Shown here piece after piece: positions 55,380-63,774 of a stretch of DNA of 64,000 bases. Each line of letters opens with the position of its first letter. Position 1 is the first letter of the stretch. The DNA lies in contig JAOATL010000004.1 of assembly GCA_030158125.1 (NCBI GenBank), positions 62,001 to 126,000 on the forward strand, given 5' to 3'. A program made the position numbers and the translations under genes. Source of the DNA: Limnohabitans sp. GTDB taxonomy: Bacteria; Pseudomonadota; Gammaproteobacteria; Burkholderiales; Burkholderiaceae_C. The notes beneath the pieces were generated by a model. That model made no database searches, was not told the origin of the DNA, and saw only the letters and a list, made by a program, of their open reading frames with translations.

Positions 55380-57431
55380 TCAAGATCCGATCGAAACCTC
55401 AAGGGTCATTGACACCACGGTAAGCGGCAGCGGATCGGACTGGCGCACGTAGACGCTGCCCGAATCGCTCCAGGTCGGTGTGAGCGTGACTTGAATTTCT
55501 TCGGACTTGAGCGCCGGCGGCGAACCATACGGCTCGATGGTGCGTTGCTTGGCCTCGACCAGCTCGTTTGGGTTAGGACCCACGAAAATGCCGCTTGATC
55601 TAAACACGCGCAGCCACACCTGGTTGACGTTTTTCACGCGACCTTGGCCATAGCCTTCGGCCTCATAAGCAAGCGGCAAAGTCTGCAAGTCAGCTGTAAT
55701 CGGCAGCCCCACATGCACCTTGCTTGCTTCGTTGTCCAAGGTGATCGAACCACTCGTGACCACGCGCTGAGGATGGACGGCGCCATCGGCTAGGATGTTC
55801 ACGGTCTTGCCTTCTAGGTGCGACAAGCCCGACAACGTGGTGACTGGCGTGCCCGAGTAGCTCAAGCCAGAATCCACAAAGTAAGCATCGGCTGCGCTCA
55901 CAAACCGACGCGAAGCCATGCGCTCAACGTAGCGCTTAGTAGCGCCATTGATGGTGCGCTTGACCACCACATAGAGATGATCTTCACTGCCTTCGGACAC
56001 CACACAGCAGGACTCAAAAACACCATCGGTATCGTGCTGGTGCCAGCTGCCGACGTTGTGCTCGGGCACGTAGGTCAGCCCTAAAAGCTTGCCAGACGTC
56101 GATACCATCCAGATGATTTGTTGTGGCGCCTTGGCCAAAGCCATGTCCACGATTTCAAGGTTGTCGAATAGGTGTGGCGCACGCACCGACAAATCGCCCG
56201 TTAAATACCCACCTGCTTGGCCAGAATAACCAAGCTCGCGCACGTGACCACCACGCGATGCCGCAAAGATCAGGTTGTTGTTGACGATCACCGGCTGCAC
56301 GTTGTTTGCGCCCACGTAGCTTTGCGGCTTTACCGAAAGCGAAGTCGGTGTGATAGCGTCCGAGTTGATCGAGGTCACGCGCCACTCGGCCGAGCTGGTG
56401 AGCAACACCAACTCTTGCAAAGGCACGATGTGACGAATCGTGTTAGCCTCACGCGCAGCCACACGAAATTGAATCGAGTCATCATCCCGAGTTGGGATGG
56501 AGTAGTTCAAGTTGGACTCGGTGCCCGAGCGGGTCATCCACAGCGTTTGCGGTGCCCGTTCAGTGCCACCAAAGCACCGGCGCTGCTCAAAGTAGGACAC
56601 CGCTGCCGGGTAGTTACCTGCGCCCAGGAATGGATCATTGATCTCAGGCGGTGTCACTGACACATCGGCTGCAATGTTCTCATCCTTGAAGCTTGTGCCC
56701 TGCGTTTGGCCAATGTAGCCATACAGACCGTTGGAAAGCTTGTAGACGTAGTATCGCGTTGCACCCGTGGCTGCGGTCCAGCTGATCGTATTGAATGCGT
56801 TGTCATCGAACAAATTATTCGAGCACGTGGCTACAGCCGAATAAGTCGACTCATCCAATCCATTGGGACCCACCGAACTGACCACATAGGTCTGAGTCGA
56901 AGGTGTGCCTGGAGTACTGCCAGCCGTTGCCGTTGCGCTCACGCCCGTAGGCGGTGACAGCTTGGATGCAAAAGCAATGGTTGTGATTTGCCAATTCAAA
57001 GCAGCCAGGCGACGCAGCTCGCGAGGGATGTAGTTCGGATGCACGATCGTGAGCACATCGGCCGATTGCACAAAATGCAGATCGAACAAGTCTGCTTCAA
57101 CGTAAGGCGTGGCCACCTCGTAAGGCACTGAGCCATTCATAAGCGTGGCGCCATCGGTATGAAAGCGCACGTATTGGTGGCCAAACTCCAGCACCATGGT
57201 CTGGGTTGTCGAATAGGAAAACGGAACCAGGCGGGTTTTACGGGCTGAGTCCTGGACCTCACGAACAAATGCCAGGCCTGCTCGGTTATGCGCTGGACCA
57301 TGCGGCAGCGTGATGAAATTGAGGCACTTGGCTAAGCCAGTCTGATACTTCGCATCATCGATGCGGCCATAGAATTCAGGGGTGACTTCGCCCCCAGCAA
57401 AAGATCGAGCAAAGGTGCGCACAGTTGCCAT
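55380..57431 (-). CDS. Tail nozzle/tubular protein (podovirus stabilisation type)
   Basis: 683 residues. The N-terminus (FARSFAGGEVTPEFYGRIDDAKYQTGLAKCLNFITLPHGPAHNRAGL) is diagnostic of podoviral tail-tube B-like proteins, followed by VPFSYSTTQTMVLEFGHQYVRFH. The rest is beta-rich with a hub-like end (LTPTWSDSGSVYVRQSDPLPLTVVSM). It forms the nozzle below the adaptor encoded just upstream (57444). Confidence 0.85.
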   Translation of the reverse strand: MATVRTFARSFAGGEVTPEFYGRIDDAKYQTGLAKCLNFITLPHGPAHNRAGLAFVREVQDSARKTRLVPFSYSTTQTMVLEFGHQYVRFHTDGATLMNGSVPYEVATPYVEADLFDLHFVQSADVLTIVHPNYIPRELRRLAALNWQITTIAFASKLSPPTGVSATATAGSTPGTPSTQTYVVSSVGPNGLDESTYSAVATCSNNLFDDNAFNTISWTAATGATRYYVYKLSNGLYGYIGQTQGTSFKDENIAADVSVTPPEINDPFLGAGNYPAAVSYFEQRRCFGGTERAPQTLWMTRSGTESNLNYSIPTRDDDSIQFRVAAREANTIRHIVPLQELVLLTSSAEWRVTSINSDAITPTSLSVKPQSYVGANNVQPVIVNNNLIFAASRGGHVRELGYSGQAGGYLTGDLSVRAPHLFDNLEIVDMALAKAPQQIIWMVSTSGKLLGLTYVPEHNVGSWHQHDTDGVFESCCVVSEGSEDHLYVVVKRTINGATKRYVERMASRRFVSAADAYFVDSGLSYSGTPVTTLSGLSHLEGKTVNILADGAVHPQRVVTSGSITLDNEASKVHVGLPITADLQTLPLAYEAEGYGQGRVKNVNQVWLRVFRSSGIFVGPNPNELVEAKQRTIEPYGSPPALKSEEIQVTLTPTWSDSGSVYVRQSDPLPLTVVSMTLEVSIGS

Positions 57432-57443
57432 GATTGCGCCTCC

Positions 57444-58112
57444 TTATCGACCAGCCATCCAGGACACCGCCTGCGTGGTTTGCACACGGCGCTGCTTGGT
57501 GTCGGCCTCGATCGCTTTGGATAGCCAGGCAGCGGCCATTCCCTCGCAGCGCTTGGCTTCAGCTCGACCAGCTTCGCCCTTGAGCACCGGACCGGCCAAC
57601 ATTGCGGCCAGCTTCCAAGTGAGCGTAGTCACAAACAGCGGAGTGAATCTTGTCGTGTCGGTCACAAAAGCCACATAACGAGTCATTGCATCGGCCTGAT
57701 CGGTCAGGATGACTTCATCGCCACCGTCATTGGTTTCGCAGACAAATTCGACTGGCGTGTACTGACCAATGCCAGTGTTGGACAAACCGGTTTGAGAAAA
57801 AGGCGCCGGAATCGAAACGGATTGATCACCCTTGGCGTTCTTGTCGAGCACTGCGATCACGCGCAAGCAATCAGCAGGTTGCAGGTAGGTGTAGGCCCAC
57901 TGGCTCCAAACGTTATCGACCTGCGCCAGCAACGCCCGCTTGGTTGCGAAATTCCAGTCATGCAGCTCAAGCAGTGCATCGCGTGCAATTGGGTAGAAGC
58001 GAGCGCAGTGCTCGGCTTGAGCGCTACCTTCAGGCGGATCAAGCGATGCCACCGTCGCGTTGTCGCCCAAATGTCCCAGGGCTAAGTTTGCAATATCGAT
58101 TTCAGACGCCAT
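57444..58112 (-). CDS. Head-to-tail adaptor (tail tubular A-like)
   Basis: 222 residues. Begins SEIDIANLALGHLGDNATVASLDPPEGSAQAEHCARFYPIARDALLELHDWNFATKRA, the standard gp11/adaptor pattern with tryptophan-bearing HDWNFA. The C-terminal helix LTWKLAAMLAGPVLKGEAGRAEAKR packs on the portal. It links portal and nozzle. A strong terminator stands just upstream. Confidence 0.85.
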   Translation of the reverse strand: MASEIDIANLALGHLGDNATVASLDPPEGSAQAEHCARFYPIARDALLELHDWNFATKRALLAQVDNVWSQWAYTYLQPADCLRVIAVLDKNAKGDQSVSIPAPFSQTGLSNTGIGQYTPVEFVCETNDGGDEVILTDQADAMTRYVAFVTDTTRFTPLFVTTLTWKLAAMLAGPVLKGEAGRAEAKRCEGMAAAWLSKAIEADTKQRRVQTTQAVSWMAGR

Positions 58113-58133
58113 AGCGCACCCCTTGATTCAAAG

Positions 58134-58167
58134 AAAAAGGGGGCTGACGCTCGCACGCACAGCCCCC
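58134..58167 (-). terminator. Intrinsic terminator between head and tail genes
   Basis: On the minus strand, GGGGGCTG (58160-58167 complement) pairs with CAGCCCCC (58139-58146 complement) across 13 bases, followed by TTTTT (58134-58138). It stands between the 79-residue gene and the adaptor gene and would reduce read-through from the capsid genes into the tail genes. Confidence 0.8.
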
Positions 58168-58188
58168 ACTTGCCGACCTGAATGTGGG

Positions 58189-58428
58189 TCAGGCGTTGGC
58201 CTTAGCCTCGGCATCGGCCTTCGCTTTGGCTTCAGCCTCGGCTTTGGCTGCTTCGGCTTCTGCCTTGGCCTTCGCTTTGGCTTCAGCTGCGGTCAGCTTC
58301 TGTTCGGCAGGCGCTTCGGCGATCAGCTCCAAGGCCTTACCAGGCTTGCCTTCGTACTCCACCGTATCGCCAACCTCACGGATAGCGCTGCCGATGTAGG
58401 ACTTTTCGAGGACGCGATACTTAGGCAT
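58189..58428 (-). CDS. Small phage protein with charged Ala/Lys/Glu repeat tail
   Basis: 79 residues. The first 45 (PKYRVLEKSYIGSAIREVGDTVEYEGKPG) look like a small SH3-like head-completion fold. The last 30 are a repeated EAKAKAEAEAAKAEAEAKAK type helix with alternating charges. Position after the cement gene suggests a head-associated accessory protein. Probably Bbp15-equivalent by order, which is inference only. Confidence 0.65.
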   Translation of the reverse strand: MPKYRVLEKSYIGSAIREVGDTVEYEGKPGKALELIAEAPAEQKLTAAEAKAKAKAEAEAAKAEAEAKAKADAEAKANA

Positions 58429-58440
58429 GGCGTACTCCTA

Positions 58441-58869
58441 TCAGGCCACATTGAAGCCAGAAGCGTAGGACTTCTGATCTTGCACGCCGTGCACGAAATC
58501 AGCAGTCACAGTACCGGCAGAGTTGGTGCCCACCACAACATAGCGAGTGCCAACGTAGCGCTGGCCATTGCTATTGATTTGTGGATTCACACGTACCGCC
58601 ACACGCTTGCCAGCAGTCAAGCCAGCAGTAGCGATGGCACCAGAGCTGCCAATCACCGTGGGGCTAGACAGATCAGCAGAAGCTGAGGTGATGACTTGAA
58701 ATTCAGTGGATGTGCCACCTGCAAAGGCGGTACCCACGTTGAAGTTCACGTTAAGGTTTTCACCTGCACCGATGTCACGGGCGCTGCCCAGATCGATCGT
58801 GTTGGTGGAGACTGCCGTAGTGGTGACGGCTTGCGCATCGGAAACGCGCAGAAGTGCATCGGTAATCAT
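58441..58869 (-). CDS. Capsid cement protein (Bbp16-like)
   Basis: 142 residues from ATG 58869; the longer frame to 58926 would cross a hairpin and lacks a ribosome site. The N-terminus ITDALLRVSDAQAVTTTAVS, then TNTIDLGSARDIGAGENLNV, follows BPP-1 Bbp16, the trimeric jelly-roll cement protein on the capsid. It lies next to the major capsid gene as in BPP-1. Confidence 0.82.
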   Translation of the reverse strand: MITDALLRVSDAQAVTTTAVSTNTIDLGSARDIGAGENLNVNFNVGTAFAGGTSTEFQVITSASADLSSPTVIGSSGAIATAGLTAGKRVAVRVNPQINSNGQRYVGTRYVVVGTNSAGTVTADFVHGVQDQKSYASGFNVA

Positions 58870-58910
58870 TTGAGAGGTTCCTTTCAGAGTTCGATTTGCT
58901 TTTCGCGAAC

Positions 58911-58924
58911 GGGGCCGAAGCCCC
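58911..58924 (-). other. UUCG-tetraloop hairpin between capsid and cement genes
   Basis: The minus strand reads GGGGC-TTCG-GCCCC, a very stable tetraloop hairpin just after the capsid stop. It is not followed by a U run. It may slow exonucleases or partly end transcription, so setting the capsid to cement ratio. Confidence 0.55.
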
Positions 58925-58932
58925 ATTCACTG

Positions 58933-59955
58933 TCAGACCACGCGGGCCTCGGTGTTGAGCAAGGCATCGACCTGACGCAATGGAACGCCAAGGAACGACA
59001 ACCATGAATGAGGCTGACCGTACTGAGTCAAACCCTCGTTCACTTTGACCACAGCCTGGCTGCGGTCCAAAGCAGCGATGGACAAGCCACCGTGAACAGT
59101 GCGGTTCATGTAGAACGCTGCGCGGCCCATCTTCATGTTGGGGATGCGGTACAAGGCACGAGCCATCAGCTTGATAATGTTGGTGGCTGCGTTCGCAGCT
59201 TGGGTGCCAGTCTGGCCCATCAAGTCAGACACATCGATGTTGCAGATGCGAACGACATAGCGCCAGTCTTTGACCACCAAACCGTTATCCCACTGATAAT
59301 TTGTGGCGTAGGCCTGCATGCGAGTGCCGTCAGCGTTGTAGACGGTCTGCTCGCCCAGGTCTTTGTGGCTCAAGCCAGCTTTGGAACCCTTGGGGAAAGT
59401 ACCAAAGACAGTGTTATCACCCCACACCACCAAATAGATTGAGGTGTTGTCGGTGCTCACGCCACCAGCGTCCAAAATATTGGCAGCATTACCAGCACCA
59501 GAGATGGCGCCATAACGAGTAGCCAAACCGAGGTACTGCTTGGGGTCAGTGGCAGGGTTGCCATAGAACATCGTGCTCGATTGCGTCTGGTTCATGGCTT
59601 CCAAGAAAGCCTGATCTTCAGACAAGCGGAACTCACCGGTATTGCCGTTGAGCTGCGCCAACTTCACGTCCACCTCGCTGCGGGCTTCCAACATGCCGCA
59701 ACCTTCATCTACTTGCGCAGTGGTTGACTTGCTGTTTGGAATACCCTGGTTCAGTGCACGCCAGTAGACGTTAGGCAAACCAGTACGGATGACGACACGG
59801 TGGCCGGTAGGCAAGTTGCCTTCGACGAACACGCAGTCCTCAAGAATTTCATTGGTCTGCGAAAGCAGTTCAGCGACAACCGGAACACGGCCATCGGGAT
59901 CGGTGCGCTTGGCCCAGTCGGCCAGGGTGAGCGCGGTGTTAGACAGAGTTGCCAT
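58933..59955 (-). CDS. Major capsid protein (BPP-1 Bbp17-like)
   Basis: 340 residues. The opening ATLSNTALTLADWAKRTDPDGRVPVVAELLSQTNEILEDC and the run RVVIRTGLPNVYWRALNQGIPNSKSTTAQVDEGCGMLEARSEVD match the BPP-1-type capsid family, which has a topologically rearranged HK97 fold. The C-terminal FLGVPLRQVDALLNTEA is also typical. No protease-linked prodomain is seen. Flanked by scaffold (59971) and cement (58441) genes. Confidence 0.9.
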   Translation of the reverse strand: MATLSNTALTLADWAKRTDPDGRVPVVAELLSQTNEILEDCVFVEGNLPTGHRVVIRTGLPNVYWRALNQGIPNSKSTTAQVDEGCGMLEARSEVDVKLAQLNGNTGEFRLSEDQAFLEAMNQTQSSTMFYGNPATDPKQYLGLATRYGAISGAGNAANILDAGGVSTDNTSIYLVVWGDNTVFGTFPKGSKAGLSHKDLGEQTVYNADGTRMQAYATNYQWDNGLVVKDWRYVVRICNIDVSDLMGQTGTQAANAATNIIKLMARALYRIPNMKMGRAAFYMNRTVHGGLSIAALDRSQAVVKVNEGLTQYGQPHSWLSFLGVPLRQVDALLNTEARVV

Positions 59956-59970
59956 TTTAAAAAGCTCCTT

Positions 59971-60654
59971 TTAACGTTGCTGATTCGGATACAGCGCATC
60001 GGCTAAGCCCTTTGCGCCCTTAGGACTGCCGGACCCTGCGGGTACGAACTTGTCCTCACTGATTGCCTTACCGGCTCGGTACATCAAACGGATCAACTCC
60101 GGGTGATTCCCAAGACCGGACTCATTGAGCAGCGTGCGTAACTCAGGTGTGCCAAATGCATCGAGCGCCTTCTTTGCTACCGCCAAGTTCTCCGGAAGCT
60201 TTTCGCCTCCAAACTCCTTGTCGGTTTGCGCGGCCTCGACCCATTGGGTTTTTGCCTGGGTCAGGGTTTCGGCATGACGGCCCGCGATCACGGGACCCAT
60301 CTTGTCGAGCACCTTTTGCGCAGCCTCTTGGGTCAGGTTCAATTCCTTGGCGACTTCTGAGAATGCCGCGGTTCCTTTGTCATCCAGCTGGATGCCATCG
60401 GGCAGCTTGAACTCATACTTTTCAGGTGCGCCCTGAGGCTTAACCTGGTCACCTTGGGGTTGATCGCCTTCACCGGGTTTTGCGGTGTCAGCGTTCTGGC
60501 CTTCAGTGGCTTGCTGCTGTGTGGCTGCACTGGCTGCTGCTGCGGCATCACCGGCTGCTTGCGCAGCGGGAGCGACGGCAGCTGCTGGTGCAGCCTGCGA
60601 TGCGTTGCCTTCAGTGGTCGTTGCGGCTTCCGTCATCAGCGATTCTGTTGTCAT
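59971..60654 (-). CDS. Phage scaffold-like head assembly protein
   Basis: 227 residues. A disordered Ala/Gln/Thr-rich N-terminus (residues 1-75) is followed by EKYEFKLPDGIQLDDKGTAAFSEVAKELNLTQEAAQKVLDKM and a helical C-terminus with KGLADALYPNQ, the end signature of podovirus scaffolds. It lies directly upstream of the major capsid gene. Its start overlaps the Bbp19-like gene by 44 bases in another frame. Confidence 0.78.
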   Translation of the reverse strand: MTTESLMTEAATTTEGNASQAAPAAAVAPAAQAAGDAAAAASAATQQQATEGQNADTAKPGEGDQPQGDQVKPQGAPEKYEFKLPDGIQLDDKGTAAFSEVAKELNLTQEAAQKVLDKMGPVIAGRHAETLTQAKTQWVEAAQTDKEFGGEKLPENLAVAKKALDAFGTPELRTLLNESGLGNHPELIRLMYRAGKAISEDKFVPAGSGSPKGAKGLADALYPNQQR

Positions 60655-60958
60655 GTGTTTGCTCTTTCATCATCACCGGATACAGCTCAGGGCAGATCGA
60701 GTGAACTTGCGCCAGCATCCTCAAGCCTTCGTTGCGGTTACCCTCGGCAAATGCCATGTGCATCGCGTTGGTGTTGAACGAAAGTCGAAACACACCGGTT
60801 CGGTCCAGAAGGCGCCACACGATGCGACGCCCCCGCTTGCTGCCCATGAGCCACTTGAAATCATCGGCCTCGTTGATCCGGGCAAGCTGCTCGCGCTTGG
60901 CTGCATCAGCCTTTGCTTGCTCTTGACCCCGAAGGTCGAAGGGATCGAATGAACTCAT
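60611..60958 (-). CDS. Bbp19-family phage protein
   Basis: 115 residues. The core ADDFKWLMGSKRGRRIVWRLLDRTGVFRLSFNTNAMHMAFAEGNRNEGLRML is the Bbp19 family pattern (conserved in podovirus head operons). Function unknown, small basic helical protein. Its 3' end overlaps the scaffold gene by 44 bases, suggesting coupled translation. Confidence 0.78.
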   Translation of the reverse strand: MSSFDPFDLRGQEQAKADAAKREQLARINEADDFKWLMGSKRGRRIVWRLLDRTGVFRLSFNTNAMHMAFAEGNRNEGLRMLAQVHSICPELYPVMMKEQTHDNRIADDGSRNDH

Positions 60959-60999
60959 GGCTGCACTCTATTCAGCGGTGTTGCCGGTACGCGCACCAC

Positions 61000-61320
61000 T
61001 CACTCACCGTAGAGCGCACTGGCTGCTGAGCTGGCGCTAGACACGGCGCCTAATTCCATGTCGGTGATTTGCATCTCAACCGAGCGATGATTCATCTCAC
61101 CCTCGCTTGCGTGAGCGCTCGTGCCCTTGACCACGGCTTTGGCCATCACCATCACTTCGGTGCCAACGGCAGGCAACTCGGTCAGGCCGAGCTTTTTTAA
61201 AGCATCGTCATCCAGGTGAATGCACAGACCATACGGGTAGCTTGGCGCATCCGATGCGACCACCTCGTTTGTGTATTCCTTGCGCTCATCGGCGCTCATC
61301 TTCATGCTGATCATGGCCAT
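61000..61320 (-). CDS. Conserved podovirus head-region protein
   Basis: 106 residues from ATG 61320 with AAGGAG upstream. It reads MISMKMSADERKEYTNEVVA, then PYGLCIHLDDDALKKLGLTELPAVG and VEMQITDMELGA. Small beta-rich protein conserved between portal and Bbp19-like genes; a capsid-staple type role is possible but I cannot prove it. Likely Bbp20-equivalent by order. Confidence 0.7.
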   Translation of the reverse strand: MAMISMKMSADERKEYTNEVVASDAPSYPYGLCIHLDDDALKKLGLTELPAVGTEVMVMAKAVVKGTSAHASEGEMNHRSVEMQITDMELGAVSSASSAASALYGE

Positions 61321-61330
61321 CGTCGGCTCC

Positions 61331-63004
61331 TTACTGGTTGTAACCACTGAACATGCTCATCACGTTGGTGAGCGCGGAATCTTCGGTTGTTTTGGCTGCG
61401 GCCAGATCGCGTGCGGTAGCAGCGGCCTGAGCGCTTTGCGCTTGCTGCTGAGCGGCCTGTGCGGCCTGTGCACGTGACTGACGAATGAGCGCAACTTTTT
61501 CATTGGGAACGATCAACTCAGGATCGATGCCAAGCATGTCCGAGTACGCATCGGCCCAGCGATCGGTATCGAACTTGTCCAACACCTCGGGCTTAAACTG
61601 CGCAACCGCGCCCAAGTTGCCCACGAATCGATCGATGCCATTGGTGGCCACTGCACGCTGCGCCTGCGCCAGCATCGAGACGTACTGAACATTCAGATCC
61701 ACGCCTTGCAACTCTTGTGGTGGTGGTGGCACCAATCCTGTTTCGATCATTCTGGAAAACGTGATCTCGATCAGTGGGTCCAAAAGCTCGTTGTGCAGGC
61801 GCTCAAGCACCGGGCCAAGCATCAGTAGCTTTTCTTCATGGCGCTCAGCCACTTCGGTGGCCGTCATATTGGTGCGCGTAGAGTTGGCCAGCATTAAAAA
61901 CAGATCGGTGTAGAAGGTCTGATTGATGCGGCCACGCACGTCCTGGATGTCAGCAAGCAAGTGGTTCAACTCCAAGCGCACCTCAAAGGCGGTTTTGATA
62001 CCGCCTGCCGCTCCACTCATGTCCACATAACTGGTGCCACCTGGCAGCGTGTCGATCTCTCGGTTCTTCATCGAGGATGGAACTTGCAACGGTGGGCGAG
62101 TCATGTAGTCAATGGCCTGCGCTTTGCGTAGCTGCTCATGCTGCAACTGCTTGATGTCACCCAGCGCTTCCATGCCAGGGCTTGAGCCATAAATGTCACC
62201 GCCAGTTGCAGACCAGCGCGGCACCAAACCACGAAACACCTTGAAACCAGACTCGCGCAAATACTCACCCTTGTCCGAACCCAATTCAAAGTAGACGGAT
62301 TTGTAGGGCATGTTCTTGGCATCGCGCATCTTTGGATCGCGATCAATGCGCGGCTCGATTGCATGCACCAGCGTCACCCAAGTATCAAGCGAGCCACGGT
62401 CATGCAGCGTTTTGATGGAGTTGGACACGTTGTCAATTCCAAACTCGCCCACGATCTCGCTCACGGTCTTTTGGAATTCGCGGTACATCGTGGTGACGTT
62501 GCCACGATAGTCGGTGGCAATGGCGAACTCACCTGCCGTAAGAACGTGGTGCCTGATCACCTCATCGAAGTCGTCCATCATCACTGCTGCGCCGGTACCA
62601 AACGCACCGATTTCCTCATACATGGAGTGCAGTGAGCGGTAGGTGTTAGAGCGCTGGAAGATGTCCAGCATTTGGCGCTGCACAGCGGACAGCCACAACT
62701 TTACCGGCATGTAGTCCATCAAGTCAGGGTCAGCAGTGGCCAAGCGAAACCATGGACGTGCTGGACTTGTTGCACCGCCCATCAGGCCAGCACCAAGCAC
62801 GCGAAGCGCACGGGTACCGGTGTTGTCATAGATGTTGTTGTGCCGGCGCTCACCCCGATTGCGATCATTCACGAAGTAACGGCCACTGCGAGGCAGCAAG
62901 TAATCGCTGATCTCTTTCCAGTGGGACATGTAAGAGGATCGCTCGTTTTTGAGCGCACCCCAGCGCGAATACAAGCGATCGCGTGGTGTTTTGTTTTCTG
63001 CCAT
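61331..63004 (-). CDS. Portal protein (podoviral head-tail connector)
   Basis: 557 residues. The N-terminus DRLYSRWGALKNERSSYMSHWKEISDYLLPRSGRYFVND and SPARPWFRLATADPDLM are the signature of the head-to-tail connecting family. TARPPLQVPSSMKNREID-like and LELNHLLADIQDVRGRINQTFYTDLFLML are further core elements, and the C-terminus is Ala/Gln-rich (QAAQAAQQQAQSAQAA). Twelve copies form the DNA channel at one capsid vertex. Confidence 0.93.
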   Translation of the reverse strand: MAENKTPRDRLYSRWGALKNERSSYMSHWKEISDYLLPRSGRYFVNDRNRGERRHNNIYDNTGTRALRVLGAGLMGGATSPARPWFRLATADPDLMDYMPVKLWLSAVQRQMLDIFQRSNTYRSLHSMYEEIGAFGTGAAVMMDDFDEVIRHHVLTAGEFAIATDYRGNVTTMYREFQKTVSEIVGEFGIDNVSNSIKTLHDRGSLDTWVTLVHAIEPRIDRDPKMRDAKNMPYKSVYFELGSDKGEYLRESGFKVFRGLVPRWSATGGDIYGSSPGMEALGDIKQLQHEQLRKAQAIDYMTRPPLQVPSSMKNREIDTLPGGTSYVDMSGAAGGIKTAFEVRLELNHLLADIQDVRGRINQTFYTDLFLMLANSTRTNMTATEVAERHEEKLLMLGPVLERLHNELLDPLIEITFSRMIETGLVPPPPQELQGVDLNVQYVSMLAQAQRAVATNGIDRFVGNLGAVAQFKPEVLDKFDTDRWADAYSDMLGIDPELIVPNEKVALIRQSRAQAAQAAQQQAQSAQAAATARDLAAAKTTEDSALTNVMSMFSGYNQ

Positions 63005-63007
63005 TCT

Positions 63008-63772
63008 TTAGCTCCCGAGTAGCGTGTTTTTGCCAAGTGGCAGTGATGCGGATGTAATGCCACCCGTACCCGTAAGCATCGTTCCCGATTGACCCGTCAA
63101 TCCTTGACGTTCGTTTTTGGCGATGAATGCCTCAGTGATTGGCTTCTTTTGATTGGCGCGATTCTTTGCTTCTTCGGCCAGCTGCGCATTAGCTGCGGCT
63201 TGCTCGCGCTGCTGAGCCAGGGTCTGCTCATATTGAGAACTTTGCTGCGTCAGTAATGTGTTGAACTGCTGCGATTGCTGCTGCAAACCGGCTTGCGCTG
63301 CTGCTCGTTCAGCGGCAAGAGTCTGCTCCAGCTGCGACTGCTGACCAGCCAGAACCCCAGTGAACTGAGTATCACGAGCTAATAGGCTGGCATCAGCTTT
63401 TGTTCGTTCCTCCGTAAGCAACGTCTCAAAAGACTTTTGTTGCCCAGAAATGAGCTGCTCGTACTGGCTTTGCTGTTGAGTCAATAGCGACTGATTGTTC
63501 AGCGTCAATTGCTCCATTTGCTTGCGCTGTTCTTCAAGCTGTGCTTTTAGTGCTGCCGTTTGGTTATCAATGGCTGACGCCTGATTAGTTGACGTTTGTT
63601 GCGCTACATTGACCGCCTCTCGCTGTGCGTTTGCTGCATCTTTTGAATTTTTATAACTTGCAGCCACACCTGCACCAGCAAGGCCAGCTGCACCAATGGC
63701 GGTTGCTGAAATTCCAGCGACCGTACTTGCAGCTGCTGCCGCACCTAAACCAACGACTGCTGAAACGGCCAT
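63008..63772 (-). CDS. Phage coiled-coil protein with hydrophobic N-terminus
   Basis: 254 residues from ATG 63772 (AAGGAG upstream); a longer frame to 63865 would overlap the acetyltransferase gene. An Ala/Gly/Val hydrophobic N-terminus of about 40 residues (VVGLGAAAAASTVAGISATAIG) looks membrane-active. Residues 60-215 are a Gln/Glu/Leu-rich coiled coil (QLEEQRKQMEQLTLNNQSLL, SQLEQTLAAERAAAQAGLQQ). The end GTMLTGTGGITSASLPLGKNTLLG is a conserved tail seen next to portal genes. Possibly an ejected or portal-associated protein. Confidence 0.72.
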   Translation of the reverse strand: MAVSAVVGLGAAAAASTVAGISATAIGAAGLAGAGVAASYKNSKDAANAQREAVNVAQQTSTNQASAIDNQTAALKAQLEEQRKQMEQLTLNNQSLLTQQQSQYEQLISGQQKSFETLLTEERTKADASLLARDTQFTGVLAGQQSQLEQTLAAERAAAQAGLQQQSQQFNTLLTQQSSQYEQTLAQQREQAAANAQLAEEAKNRANQKKPITEAFIAKNERQGLTGQSGTMLTGTGGITSASLPLGKNTLLGS

Positions 63773-63774
63773 GA

